Below, piece by piece: positions 32,546-40,515 of a stretch of DNA of 48,393 nt. Below the pieces are notes generated by a model. That model ran no database searches. It had not been told where the DNA came from and saw only the letters and a list, made by a program, of their open reading frames with translations. Source of the DNA: DATJHM01 sp035493895 (GTDB taxonomy: Bacteria > Chloroflexota > Ktedonobacteria > Ktedonobacterales > Ktedonobacteraceae); assembly GCA_035493895.1 (NCBI GenBank), contig DATJHM010000035.1, positions 1 through 48,393 of the forward strand, in the 5' to 3' direction. Each line of letters begins with the position of its first letter. Position 1 is the stretch's first letter. A program made the translations under genes and the position numbers.

Positions 32546-32815
32546 AAAAGTATGAACCTCTCTCAAAAGCCATGGTGGATATGTGTGTTCTCATAATGAT
32601 GAGGCGATGGTTATGCCAGGGCGCTCTTTCTCTCTATTGTATCACACCGATTCTCCTACCCACTGTCAGCAGGCGAGGTTTGCCTAAGAACACACGCAAC
32701 CAGCTCAGCGTTGCTGGAGATCCCTTGCGGCAAAGCAACAACAAAGAGAGCACGTTTGGAAAAAAACTAGCACATATACGCAAGAAGATACGCGCTGTTT
32801 TCTCTTACCATAGAA
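32546..32815. other. Intergenic region between AraC regulator and SDR, left part
   Basis: Contains the regulator's ribosome binding site and upstream region. No protein is supported, and no clear sigma-70 boxes are seen for either direction. Confidence 0.35.
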
Positions 32816-32878
32816 GTGTCAAATTGATCATCTGTTTGACACGATAAGGACATCTCCTCTTCTGAAAACGACGTTTTC
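32816..32878 (+). promoter_or_regulatory. Candidate operators upstream of the SDR gene
   Basis: Two inverted repeats: GTGTCAAA (32816-32823) with TTTGACAC (32835-32842), and GAAAACG-A-CGTTTTC (32864-32878). A third, CCCTGA/TCAGGG, lies further down near 32895-32919. They are placed as expected for regulator binding between the divergent genes, or for leader structure. No binding protein can be assigned. Confidence 0.45.
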
Positions 32879-32962
32879 ATGATGCGTGGTGTCCCCCTGA
32901 CATGAAGGTCTTATCAGGGTGATGACCTCTCAATCTGAGAGGAACAATGAAGGAGTTTACAC

Positions 32963-33727
32963 ATGTCTAGCATAGAAAGAATAGCTGGAATCAAAGGAAA
33001 AGTCGTTGTCATTACCGGTGCCAGTAGCGGTATTGGTGAAGCTACGGCGCGTTTGCTTGGTCAACAGGGAGCACGCCTTCTCCTGGGAGCACGGCGTGTG
33101 GACAGACTTGAGGCACTTGTCTCTACTATCCGTACGCAAGGTGGTACCGCGGACTACCAGACAATAGATGTCACGCAACGTGAACAGGTAGAAGCTCTCA
33201 TTGGCCATGCACAACAAACCTATGGGCGCGTTGATGTGATCATCAATAATGCGGGAATTATGCCGCTCTCGGCGCTCGATCAACTGAAAGTAGATGAGTG
33301 GAATCGTACCATCGACGTCAATATCAAGGGAGTCCTTCATGGCATTGCAGCCGGGCTTCCTATTATGAAAGAGCAGCAATCGGGACAATTCATCAATATC
33401 TCGTCGATTGTCGGTCATGCGGTGTTCCCAATGGGGACGGTCTATTCTGCCACCAAGGCCGCGGTGCTTGCCATCTCCGAAGGACTTCGGCAGGAAGTTG
33501 GTCGAGATATTCGAGTGACCGTGGTCACGCCTGGAGTTGTCACATCTGACCTCACGAGCACCATTTCGGATGCTCAACTCAAACAATCAGTCGATGAATT
33601 CCGTGCAGTGGGGATATCAGCAGAGGCGATAGCACGTGCGATCCTCTTCGCTATTGAGCAACCGGAAGACGTGGATGTGAGCGAGATCATTGTCCGTCCA
33701 ACGGCAAGTACTTCAAGCGCTGTCTGA
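32963..33727 (+). CDS. Short-chain dehydrogenase/reductase (SDR)
   Basis: A 254-residue classical SDR with AAGGAG upstream of the ATG. Cofactor motif ITGASSGIGEATARLLG; then INNAGIMPLSALDQL, FINISSIVGHAVFPMGTVYSATKAA (catalytic Ser, Tyr, Lys), and VTVVTPGVVTSDL. An arginine in LGARRVD just after the second strand suggests NADP preference. Family members reduce or oxidise many alcohols and ketones, so the substrate is unknown. It is divergent from an AraC-type regulator that probably controls it. Confidence 0.94.
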   Translation: MSSIERIAGIKGKVVVITGASSGIGEATARLLGQQGARLLLGARRVDRLEALVSTIRTQGGTADYQTIDVTQREQVEALIGHAQQTYGRVDVIINNAGIMPLSALDQLKVDEWNRTIDVNIKGVLHGIAAGLPIMKEQQSGQFINISSIVGHAVFPMGTVYSATKAAVLAISEGLRQEVGRDIRVTVVTPGVVTSDLTSTISDAQLKQSVDEFRAVGISAEAIARAILFAIEQPEDVDVSEIIVRPTASTSSAV

Positions 33728-33786
33728 TAGATGGGGATGGCTGAGAGCATAGGAAGATACGCGGGCAGGCTGCCCGCCAACGAGCC

Positions 33787-33985
33787 TTGCCATCCCCACC
33801 TGAACTCCCCCCGGGACAACGTCGATTGGACGAGGTTTGTACCCCGGGCTATCTCGGACGCAAGCGGGGGGACCAGGACCACCGTGCTCCAGGCACATAC
33901 ACACCAATGGGTTGGCATGTTCTCTGGAACCAACGGCGATTACCGGGACAAGCTGCAACAAGCAAAAAGTGCGATCAGCGCGTAA
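33787..33985 (+). pseudogene. Probable frameshifted remnant, transposase-like
   Basis: Two adjacent frames join into one protein-like stretch. The first reads PPELPPGQRRLDEVCTPGYL then GRKRG. After a run of six G at 33866-33871 the next frame reads GTRTTVLQAHTHQWVG, MFSGTNGDYRDKLQQAK and a stop (TAA, 33983-33985). The phrase order resembles transposase fragments I have seen in Ktedonobacteria, but I cannot name an IS family. No inverted repeats were found. The surrounding 33728-34048 holds nothing else recognisable. Confidence 0.4.
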
Positions 33986-34048
33986 GGGGGGACAAGATCG
34001 CTGATGGTGGTGCAGCAACGGGATGGGTGGGCACGGACCCAACATGAC

Positions 34049-34078
34049 TTGATTTTTTCAATTCCTATCAGGTATACT
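34049..34078 (+). promoter_or_regulatory. Sigma-70-type promoter of the cysteine hydrolase gene
   Basis: TTGATT (34049-34054), an 18-base spacer, TATACT (34073-34078). The gene starts 74 bases later with a good AAGGAG. Confidence 0.6.
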
Positions 34079-34151
34079 CTCTATAGTTAGTGTAGAAAAT
34101 ACACTTTCATAGTTTTAGCGGCGGTTATACCTGCGCAAGGAGTAATTTCAG

Positions 34152-35090
34152 ATGACACAGAGCCATCACCCGCTAGCCCTGTTTGACGTGCAAGACGTTT
34201 TCCGTGGTGCCTATGCTGCTCGCCTGGAGGCATTTGCCGAGGCAGGTCGTCAGGTGCCATTGCCAGCAGCAGATCAGGATCGTGAAAAGATTGCCCTGAT
34301 TCTGGTTGATTACCAGCATGACTTCATCGATCCCACCGGCACGCTGTACGTACCAGGCTCACAACATGACATTGCACGTCTGCTTACCTGGTTCTATCAG
34401 CACGCGCACAAAATCACCTCGATCTACGCTTCTCTCGACACACACCTGCCTTACCAGATATTCTTCAGTTCATGGTGGAAAGATCCACACACGGGAGCGC
34501 ATCCTCAGCCCTACACGTCTATCACCGTCGAAGATATCGAGAACGAGCGATGGGTACCGATCCTTCACCCGGACTGGTCGCTCAATTACGTTCGTCAGCT
34601 ACAAAAGCAGGCCAGGAAAGATCTCATGATCTGGCCCTTCCATACGATGGAAGGTACGCTGGGACATATGCTGGCGGCTCCTATCAGCGAGGCAATCGCC
34701 TGGCATAGCGCGGCACGGAGCACCCAGCCCACCTATATTGCCAAGGGACGCACCATACGAACCGAATATTATGGTATCTTCGGCGCTGAAGTCCCGGACC
34801 CCGAAGATCCTGAGAGCAATTTGAATACCCCCCTGCTGAATACCATGCTGACATATGACCGCATCTATATCGCAGGCGAAGCCAAATCGCACTGCGTCCT
34901 TGAGACCGAACGTCAGATCGTGACACACTTCGCGCGACAGCCCGAGCTGCTACGCAAGCTCCATTTTTTGCGAGACTGTACCAGTTCCGTCCAACATCCT
35001 GATATCGACTTCGATGCCCTCACCGATCGCGAACTTGCCGAGATGGAGCACAGAGGAGTACAGATGACCTTGAGCAGTGCCGAAATTTAA
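34152..35090 (+). CDS. Cysteine hydrolase, isochorismatase/nicotinamidase-like
   Basis: A 312-residue protein of the isochorismatase-like hydrolase fold, with AAGGAG before the ATG. The catalytic Asp is in ALILVDYQHDFIDPTGTLYV, a metal-binding type ASLDTHLPYQIF follows, a lysine is in YIAKGRTIRTEYYGIF, and the nucleophile is in IYIAGEAKSHCVLETE. This is longer than bacterial nicotinamidase (about 210 residues), closer to the larger eukaryotic-like forms, with an N-terminal extension of about 45 residues. It may act in NAD salvage, but the substrate is not fixed by sequence. It has its own promoter and a terminator, so it is monocistronic. Confidence 0.85.
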   Translation: MTQSHHPLALFDVQDVFRGAYAARLEAFAEAGRQVPLPAADQDREKIALILVDYQHDFIDPTGTLYVPGSQHDIARLLTWFYQHAHKITSIYASLDTHLPYQIFFSSWWKDPHTGAHPQPYTSITVEDIENERWVPILHPDWSLNYVRQLQKQARKDLMIWPFHTMEGTLGHMLAAPISEAIAWHSAARSTQPTYIAKGRTIRTEYYGIFGAEVPDPEDPESNLNTPLLNTMLTYDRIYIAGEAKSHCVLETERQIVTHFARQPELLRKLHFLRDCTSSVQHPDIDFDALTDRELAEMEHRGVQMTLSSAEI

Positions 35091-35099
35091 TGTGCCTGC

Positions 35100-35121
35100 A
35101 AAAACCGCCAGGTAGGTTTTT
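35100..35121 (+). terminator. Terminator after the cysteine hydrolase gene
   Basis: AAAAACC, eight bases, GGTTTTT, with the T-run inside the second arm, ten bases past the stop codon. Confidence 0.6.
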
Positions 35122-35368
35122 GACAATAACACAAGAAATATGTTACGTTGATTGAGGAGTCTTATAAAAAGGCTCGCGGAAAAAGTACCACTGTCACGGC
35201 TCGACCCGGTGAGATTGAAGGGTAACGTGGAGTGTGTGTTCATAGCCAAACGCAAGAACATCATACAAGCCACATCCCGATCATGATGCACAAGAACGGG
35301 AAAAGTAGTGGCAGCATTTATGTATGAATGTTCACTATACAGGGACAGCAGGGAAGGAGCAAAGGTGA

Positions 35369-35941
35369 ATGTGGCCATTCGATAACAACAATCACCAGGA
35401 ATACCAACAATACGCTCAGGCCTACGACTCTGGTTATTACGACAACGTTGATCCTAATCAAGCATCATTTCATCTGCAACAATTTGTGCAGGGCGCACCA
35501 CCCGATATGCAACAGCAAATTTATCAGCAGCACTTTGGGCAATTGCCCTATGAGCAGCGGGTTGCACTTGCACAACATATGCCGCAGCACTATAACGTTA
35601 ACCCTAACGATCCTTTTTCTATGGCGCAAGGCTTCATGCGCATGGGAAAAGAGCATCCTGATCTCCTCCAGCGTGCCTTCAGCCATCCGCTACTGATAGG
35701 CTGCATGGTGGGGCTAACAGGTCTCGTAGCCAAACATGTCATTGACCATCACCATCGCCAGAACCAGAATCAGGTCTATGAGCAACCAGTTGGCTACGGC
35801 AACCCCAATCCCTATATGCAACAGGAACTGAATCGCGAGCAACAAGAAATTCGCGAGCTGCGCAATGAGTTGCAAGAAGAGCGCAGGGAAGAAAGGTGGG
35901 AGGAAGGAGAAGGGCGGCATCATCATCGCCGCGACTACTAA
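35369..35941 (+). CDS. Glutamine-rich protein of unknown function
   Basis: A 190-residue protein preceded by GGAAGGAG. It is rich in Gln, Asn, Tyr and Pro in the first half (NNNHQEYQQYAQAYDSGYYD, then QQFVQGAPPDMQQQIYQQHF). A short hydrophobic segment, HPLLIGCMVGLTGLVAKHV, sits near residues 108-126. A charged tail with REERREERWEEGEG and a histidine cluster (HHHHRRDY) ends it. The central QMPQHYNV-like helices are not a family I recognise. The single hydrophobic segment could anchor it in the membrane. It stands alone with a shared terminator after it. Confidence 0.75.
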   Translation: MWPFDNNNHQEYQQYAQAYDSGYYDNVDPNQASFHLQQFVQGAPPDMQQQIYQQHFGQLPYEQRVALAQHMPQHYNVNPNDPFSMAQGFMRMGKEHPDLLQRAFSHPLLIGCMVGLTGLVAKHVIDHHHRQNQNQVYEQPVGYGNPNPYMQQELNREQQEIRELRNELQEERREERWEEGEGRHHHRRDY

Positions 35942-35971
35942 TCCTTAACACCTGAAACCACACCCCTGAGG

Positions 35972-36003
35972 AAGGCTCCTTATTCAATAAGAGGAGCCTT
36001 TCC
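35972..36003. terminator. Bidirectional terminator between convergent genes
   Basis: AAGGCTCC (35972-35979) and GGAGCCTT (35993-36000) with inner TTATT/AATAA pairing and T-runs on both strands. It lies at the end of the Gln-rich gene and within the 3' end of the gtrA-like gene. Confidence 0.8.
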
Positions 36004-36549
36004 CGGACACGAAACACCGTCTCCTGGATGCTTTTCTTTCTTCTTCAGAGAACTTCCCGCAAAAACCCAGAGGCGCATCCCCAAAAAAGAGATGCACGCC
36101 GTACCAGTAACCGCGCATATTTTTGCGATATTGGTCCATAACACAGGCCTCAGAAACAGCGGATGAGGCGTCTTCGCCAGGAGAGCCAGCAGGATATTGT
36201 TGCAGCAGATACCCAGCATACTAATAACCACAAAGGTCAATGCTGCACGTCTGCTTGTTGCAGCTTTCCTCAGTTGAAACGTCCAATATTTATTCAGGAC
36301 AAAGCTATTCGCTGCACCCACGGTATATGCCAGTGAGTTAAATAGCACCAGCAATCCGACATTGCGCGTCGGATACAACAACAACAGGCCATTCAAAAAC
36401 AACATATCAACGCCTGTATTTGCAATCCCTACCAATGCAAAGCGGACCATTTGCCAGAACGAGATTATTCTGGAACGAGGTGGCTGAATCAGAGGAGGAT
36501 GTTGTATCTCAGGGACGAACTCACATGGCACTTTTGCTGAGTTTGCCAC
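35980..36549 (-). CDS. GtrA-family membrane protein
   Basis: About 189 residues. The GTG at 36549 is chosen because AAGGAG lies six bases upstream; an earlier GTG at 36582 has no such site. Four membrane helices of the GtrA family are visible: FALVGIANTGVDMLFLNGL, the next around GLLVLFNSLAYTVGAANSFV followed by LNKYWTF, then ALTFVVISMLGICCNNILLA, and the last around NIAKICAVTGTACISFLGMR. The NKYWTF motif is typical. The family helps flip lipid-linked sugars for cell-surface polysaccharide or O-antigen glycosylation, usually with a glycosyltransferase; none is adjacent here. Confidence 0.88.
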   Translation of the reverse strand: MANSAKVPCEFVPEIQHPPLIQPPRSRIISFWQMVRFALVGIANTGVDMLFLNGLLLLYPTRNVGLLVLFNSLAYTVGAANSFVLNKYWTFQLRKAATSRRAALTFVVISMLGICCNNILLALLAKTPHPLFLRPVLWTNIAKICAVTGTACISFLGMRLWVFAGSSLKKKEKHPGDGVSCPGKAPLIE

Positions 36550-36955
36550 AAAAGACTCCTTCGTACGTCTACTTTCTACCACTACCCACTACCCATATCT
36601 ACAATTACGAAAGAAATTTTTCGACATGCATCGATCAACCACAAGAATAGAGGATAGTATTGCTTGCTGTCATGCGTAAATCTACGTGTTATTCCGCGCA
36701 CGCATTTACTTATTTAGACACATGTTTTATCAAGTGGAGAAATTTTCACCGCATTCCGTACGTTTTCTCATTTATTAACCTTTTCTTTACCAGGAATCCA
36801 TTTAATACAAACAGATCTATGATTAAATACATTCATTCGCTGCACACAAAAATTTTTCTGCTCGGTTATACTGCATATCAGGAGGCTTGTTAAGAACAAT
36901 TTCGGGGGCAACTTCAATACTATCACTGGAAATAGCGTTGGGAGGGGAAAGAAAT
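36550..36955. other. AT-rich intergenic region
   Basis: Between the divergent gtrA-like and LuxR-type genes. Clearly AT-rich, with poly-T and poly-A stretches. No protein or repeat is recognised, and no promoter can be picked with confidence. Confidence 0.4.
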
Positions 36956-37609
36956 ATGCAACACACAGGGATATCAGAAGATGAAAGAGTATTTCCAGAA
37001 CTCTTTGCCAATCATAGTGCTCATTCTCTCTACGCGCACTATTTAGTTCGCCTGATCGCATGCTGCCAGCACGTCTACGAGGCCGAAGAGCACATCCCAC
37101 AACAGATCGCAAAAGAGATTGCGCTTCTCTCGCACGATGCTATTCAGCTCTACCTCCACCCTCAGCAGGCAACCCATGAAACAATGATCCCCTATGTGCC
37201 CATGTGTCGTCCATTCCTCGCAAAATGGGGCGACAAAATCTACGGCTCGCTCCAATGTAAGGTCAACGAAGAGACCGGCGAGATGGCCCTCCCTGCCTCG
37301 TTCTGTGAGCGTCTGGCGCGAGACTGTGCCTGGTGCCTGCATATTCTGGAAAAAGAAGTACATCTGCAACGTCAGAAACAGGTAAGTAGCGAAGAGGCAC
37401 GCAAGAAAGTTCGTGCCCTCAGTGCGGCCCAGTTCACGGTTTTGCAGCTCATGGTCAAAGGACTCTCAACGCGTGCTATTGCCGATAGCCTGCATCTCTC
37501 AAAACGCACTATTGAAACCCACCAGCGCTGCATCTATCAAGAATTAGACGTCCACTCACAGCGTGAAGCGACCCTTATCGGCCTGGCTGCCGGTTTGAGT
37601 ACCACGTAG
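36956..37609 (+). CDS. LuxR-type HTH transcriptional regulator
   Basis: A 217-residue protein; the start at 36956 follows GGAGGGGAAAG. The C-terminal 60 residues are a LuxR/GerE helix-turn-helix (LSAAQFTVLQLMVKGLSTRA followed by IADSLHLSKRTIETHQRCIY). The N-terminal 150 residues are helical with several Cys and His (ACCQHVYEAEEH, DCAWCLHI) and are not a recognised response-regulator receiver, so there is no visible phospho-acceptor. It is a one-component or partner-controlled regulator; targets are unknown. Confidence 0.85.
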   Translation: MQHTGISEDERVFPELFANHSAHSLYAHYLVRLIACCQHVYEAEEHIPQQIAKEIALLSHDAIQLYLHPQQATHETMIPYVPMCRPFLAKWGDKIYGSLQCKVNEETGEMALPASFCERLARDCAWCLHILEKEVHLQRQKQVSSEEARKKVRALSAAQFTVLQLMVKGLSTRAIADSLHLSKRTIETHQRCIYQELDVHSQREATLIGLAAGLSTT

Positions 37610-37801
37610 GCAGACGCTTTGTTTCGCATCTCTTCAATTATTACGTGCGCAAAACTGTCGCGAGAGAAATTTTTGTCGAAATCTGTTAGAATCAACATAG
37701 TAATGCAGATGTATAGAACTCTACGCATGCCACCAGGCAGACGCCAGAGTTACCTTTCAATGCGCTTCGTTTTGCTATCAGAAGAGAGAAGAAATGTTGC
37801 T

Positions 37802-38072
37802 ATGCCAATTTCTACATTTATGGATGCAATCTCTTCTTTTCATACACGTTTCATTGCGGCAATGGAAGAACGCGTACAAATAGCGCTCACGCACTGGCCC
37901 CGCCCAGAGGTCAAATTAGACAGACCTTGCTCAACTGGCACAGGAACATCCTCAGCGTGCTCAGCTTTTTGCGCGACGCATGGCCGAAGTGCCAACACGA
38001 GCAAAATCAGCCGCAAAATGGGAGAGTATCTTACATGCTATTACTGCTATCGACGCGTTACTGCGTTCTTAG
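37802..38072 (+). pseudogene. Frameshifted small gene upstream of the trehalose phosphatase gene
   Basis: The frame from ATG 37802 reads MPISTFMDAISSFHTRFIAA and MEERVQIALTHWPRPEVKL. It then loses sense near 37919. One base further on, another frame continues with DLAQLAQEHPQRAQLFARRM and AEVPTRAKSAAKWESILHAI down to TAG at 38070-38072. Joined with a one-base skip this would be an about 89-residue helical protein ending 30 bases before the next gene. It could be a true pseudogene, a sequencing error or programmed frameshifting. The family is not recognised. Confidence 0.4.
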
Positions 38073-38102
38073 CCATAAGCGGAATACGAGAAAGGGATCA
38101 TT

Positions 38103-38906
38103 ATGCAGAACTGGCAATCGGTCGTGACCAGTCAACCATTTGGCATGGTCTTCGATATAGATGGAACGCTCAGCCCCATTGCGCCAACGCCTGATGAGGC
38201 ACGTTTATTTCCAGGGGTCGTCTCGCTCTTAGAGCAGGCTCGCCATCTGGCCCATGTCGCAATTATGACCGGGCGCGCTATTGACAATGGAGCGGCAATG
38301 GTCAATGTAGAAGATCTGACCTACATTGGCAGCCACGGCCTGGAGTGGTCCGAGGGCTTGCCAGCAAATCACACGGTACAGATCTCAGCCGAGGCGATGG
38401 AGTATATAGAACCCTGCCAACAGCTACTCACACTGGCAGAGCAACAGCTTGCGGATCTTCCGGGCATTCTGGTCGAGCGAAAAAACATTGGGGGAGCAAT
38501 TCACTATCGCCGTTCTCCTGACCCCGAGCAGGCTCGCAAAACGATCCTGGCACGACTGGAGCAACCAGCTCGGACAGATCACTTGCGCTTGAGCGAAGGG
38601 AAACGCGTGGTTGAGGTAAAAACGCCTCTGGCGGTCAACAAAGGGCGCGCGTTGCGTACTTTTGTCGAACATTTTGCCTTGCGGGGCATCCTCTTCGCAG
38701 GTGATGACCGTACCGATCTGGATGCGATCTTAGAGATCGAACGTTTGCGTCAGGAGGGACTCGCCGCCGTTGCCATTGTGGTGCAACACGCCGATACCCC
38801 CCCTGAGCTGCTAGAGCATGCCGACGTCATCGTTCAAGAAGTCGACGGCATGGTTCACTTGCTGGCAGAGATCGTCCAGAAGCTCACTGACCAGCATCAG
38901 CAATAA
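38103..38906 (+). CDS. otsB: Trehalose-6-phosphate phosphatase
   Basis: A 267-residue HAD-superfamily phosphatase with AAAGGGA before the ATG. Motif I is FDIDGTLSPIAPTPDEA (nucleophile and acid Asp), motif II VAIMTGRAIDNG, then YIGSHGLEW and the trehalose phosphatase cap. Motif III/IV is LAVNKGRALRTFV and LFAGDDRTDLDAI. The enzyme dephosphorylates trehalose 6-phosphate to trehalose. No trehalose-6-phosphate synthase (otsA) is in the window. The small frameshifted gene just upstream may have been its operon partner. Confidence 0.93.
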   Translation: MQNWQSVVTSQPFGMVFDIDGTLSPIAPTPDEARLFPGVVSLLEQARHLAHVAIMTGRAIDNGAAMVNVEDLTYIGSHGLEWSEGLPANHTVQISAEAMEYIEPCQQLLTLAEQQLADLPGILVERKNIGGAIHYRRSPDPEQARKTILARLEQPARTDHLRLSEGKRVVEVKTPLAVNKGRALRTFVEHFALRGILFAGDDRTDLDAILEIERLRQEGLAAVAIVVQHADTPPELLEHADVIVQEVDGMVHLLAEIVQKLTDQHQQ

Positions 38907-38911
38907 CGATA

Positions 38912-39172
38912 TTACGGCTCGTCTACCGGTGCGTCGCGCTCATCCGACGGCGCACCAATATCTTCTGGCACCGCATTCTCCCAGGCTGATTCCTCTCTGG
39001 CCTCCTGTTTCTGCGCCGCCTTATGCAGTGTTTTACGTTGACGATAGAGCCAATCCAACAGATCCAACGCCTCGTGAGGGGATAATGTCAGACGTTTTCC
39101 CTCACCACTGATCGCTAATGTTCCCACATCATGCAATTCAACCACATGTGTGCCAAGATCGCGTGTGCTCAT
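38912..39172 (-). CDS. Small conserved-looking hypothetical protein
   Basis: An 86-residue protein. The ATG at 39172 is chosen for the strong GGAGAGGAGAG eight bases upstream; a longer frame to 39253 is not needed. The first 30 residues are beta-rich (THVVELHDVGTLAISGEGKR). A helix LSPHEALDLLDWLYRQRKTLHKA follows, then a charged, disordered tail (EDIGAPSDERDAPVDEP). No known domain is recognised. It is convergent with otsB, separated by five bases. Confidence 0.7.
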   Translation of the reverse strand: MSTRDLGTHVVELHDVGTLAISGEGKRLTLSPHEALDLLDWLYRQRKTLHKAAQKQEAREESAWENAVPEDIGAPSDERDAPVDEP

Positions 39173-39372
39173 GGGCAAATCTCTCCTCTCCAGAGTGATA
39201 ACCATGCTTGCTGCTTTTGAATATGCTGAAATGGCCTCGCCATAAAGGGCCAAGTCCTTTTCTCTTCATCGAGTCGACTCTCCTCTTGTTATAGTCTAAC
39301 ATTGCCTGTCCAGTCTTCCAAACGCGCTCTCATACTCAAATGGAGCCATAATCACCCCGCGGACGTGGCCTG

Positions 39373-40182
39373 CTAAGTCCTCACAACGGCAATCGGACGA
39401 ACTGGCGAGCCGGTTCCCCCTTGAATTTTGAGCGGCAGGCAAACAAAGAGAAATTCGTAGGCCCGATCCCGCGCCAGATCTTCGAGAAAGAGATTTTCTA
39501 TGATATAGATGCCATGACGCACCAGTAAGATGACGTGTCCCGGCAATGTCACATTGAGATCAGGATCGATCACGCCCACAATATCCCAGGCAACATTATC
39601 AGCACCCACGGCCTGGACCTGGCGATCTGCGAGCCACTGGGAAGCGCCTGCACTGACGCCAACGCCTGCCAGATAGACTGCTGGCTCTTTCCAGCGTGTA
39701 GCATTTCCCGTGTGTATCAGGACAACATCTCCCTGCCCGATCGTCACTTCCTGTTGCTGGCTGGTGGCTTCGAGATCTTCGCGCGTAACGGGCTGATCGG
39801 CTTCAATACAATCCACGCCACGATATCTGGCGACATCCAGCAGCACGCCGCGACTAAAAATAGGCTCGATCGTCTCTACTCCCAGTTCAGTAAATCCAGT
39901 AGAGGTTTGTATCTGTGGGGTCACCTTGCGTCCGCCATACAACGAGAGATTCTCGGCCTGGTGGGATAATGCATCGATATGCGTACCCGAGTGTTCCGCC
40001 GCATAGATCATACCAGAAGCACCGGTGCGCGCCTCTCCCTGATCGGGCTCATGACGACGGTGCAATGTATAGACAAATCCTGGAGCATGGCTTGGGAAAA
40101 TGGGAGCACCGGCATAGCGCGGCTGTTCAAGATCGTAGACTCGTCGCTGAGCAAACACATCAAAGAGCTGTTCCTTTTCCAT
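39373..40182 (-). CDS. Cyclase-family protein (kynurenine-formamidase-like hydrolase)
   Basis: A 269-residue cyclase/formamidase-fold enzyme with GAAAGGA before the ATG at 40182. The metal-binding signature is EHSGTHIDALSHQAE (HxGTHxD...H). Supporting blocks are YDLEQPRYAGAPIFPSHAPG, GVLLDVARYRG, GDVVLIHTGNA and GADNVAWDI. The family includes kynurenine formamidases and other hydrolases of cyclic or amide bonds; no tryptophan-degradation genes are nearby, so the substrate is open. It appears monocistronic. Confidence 0.9.
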   Translation of the reverse strand: MEKEQLFDVFAQRRVYDLEQPRYAGAPIFPSHAPGFVYTLHRRHEPDQGEARTGASGMIYAAEHSGTHIDALSHQAENLSLYGGRKVTPQIQTSTGFTELGVETIEPIFSRGVLLDVARYRGVDCIEADQPVTREDLEATSQQQEVTIGQGDVVLIHTGNATRWKEPAVYLAGVGVSAGASQWLADRQVQAVGADNVAWDIVGVIDPDLNVTLPGHVILLVRHGIYIIENLFLEDLARDRAYEFLFVCLPLKIQGGTGSPVRPIAVVRT

Positions 40183-40515
40183 AAAGGCGATCCTTTCTCA
40201 CACCATAAACAATTGTGTATTTATTCTATGGGGAAATTATGCCCGGCGTCAAACACGGAAAGACGATTGCCGCCTTCTTTTTTGCGAAAACGTAGCAATA
40301 TTCATGATTGACGCAAAATTTCCCGGATATTGTAAATATTTTCTCAACAAAATATGTTATCACTAAGTAATGGCTCTGCAATTGCTCTCTCTCACATGCT
40401 GAATTTTACGCAAAAAGAGGATGAGCATGAAAAATCGGCAAATTACGAGAAAATTTATGTAGATTGTACGACGTTCAAAAACAGCTCAAGAGCCAGCGTC
40501 GTTACGAGGTATTGA
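40183..40515. other. Intergenic region between divergent cyclase-family and MFS genes
   Basis: AT-rich, no protein. It contains the candidate promoter at 40308-40336 and, on the left, the ribosome binding site of the minus-strand gene. Nothing else is recognised. Confidence 0.4.
40308..40336 (+). promoter_or_regulatory. Candidate promoter of the MFS transporter gene
   Basis: TTGACG (40308-40313), a 17-base spacer, TGTAAA (40331-40336). This would give a leader of about 170 bases. Confidence 0.45.

Noticed and set aside
37619..38194. A 191-residue plus-strand frame overlapping the otsB start
   Set aside because: Its second half loses protein-like character and overlaps otsB; the frameshift explanation at 37919 fits better.
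38912..39253. Small hypothetical gene near otsB as an antitoxin
   Set aside because: No toxin partner is adjacent and the sequence does not resemble known antitoxin folds.
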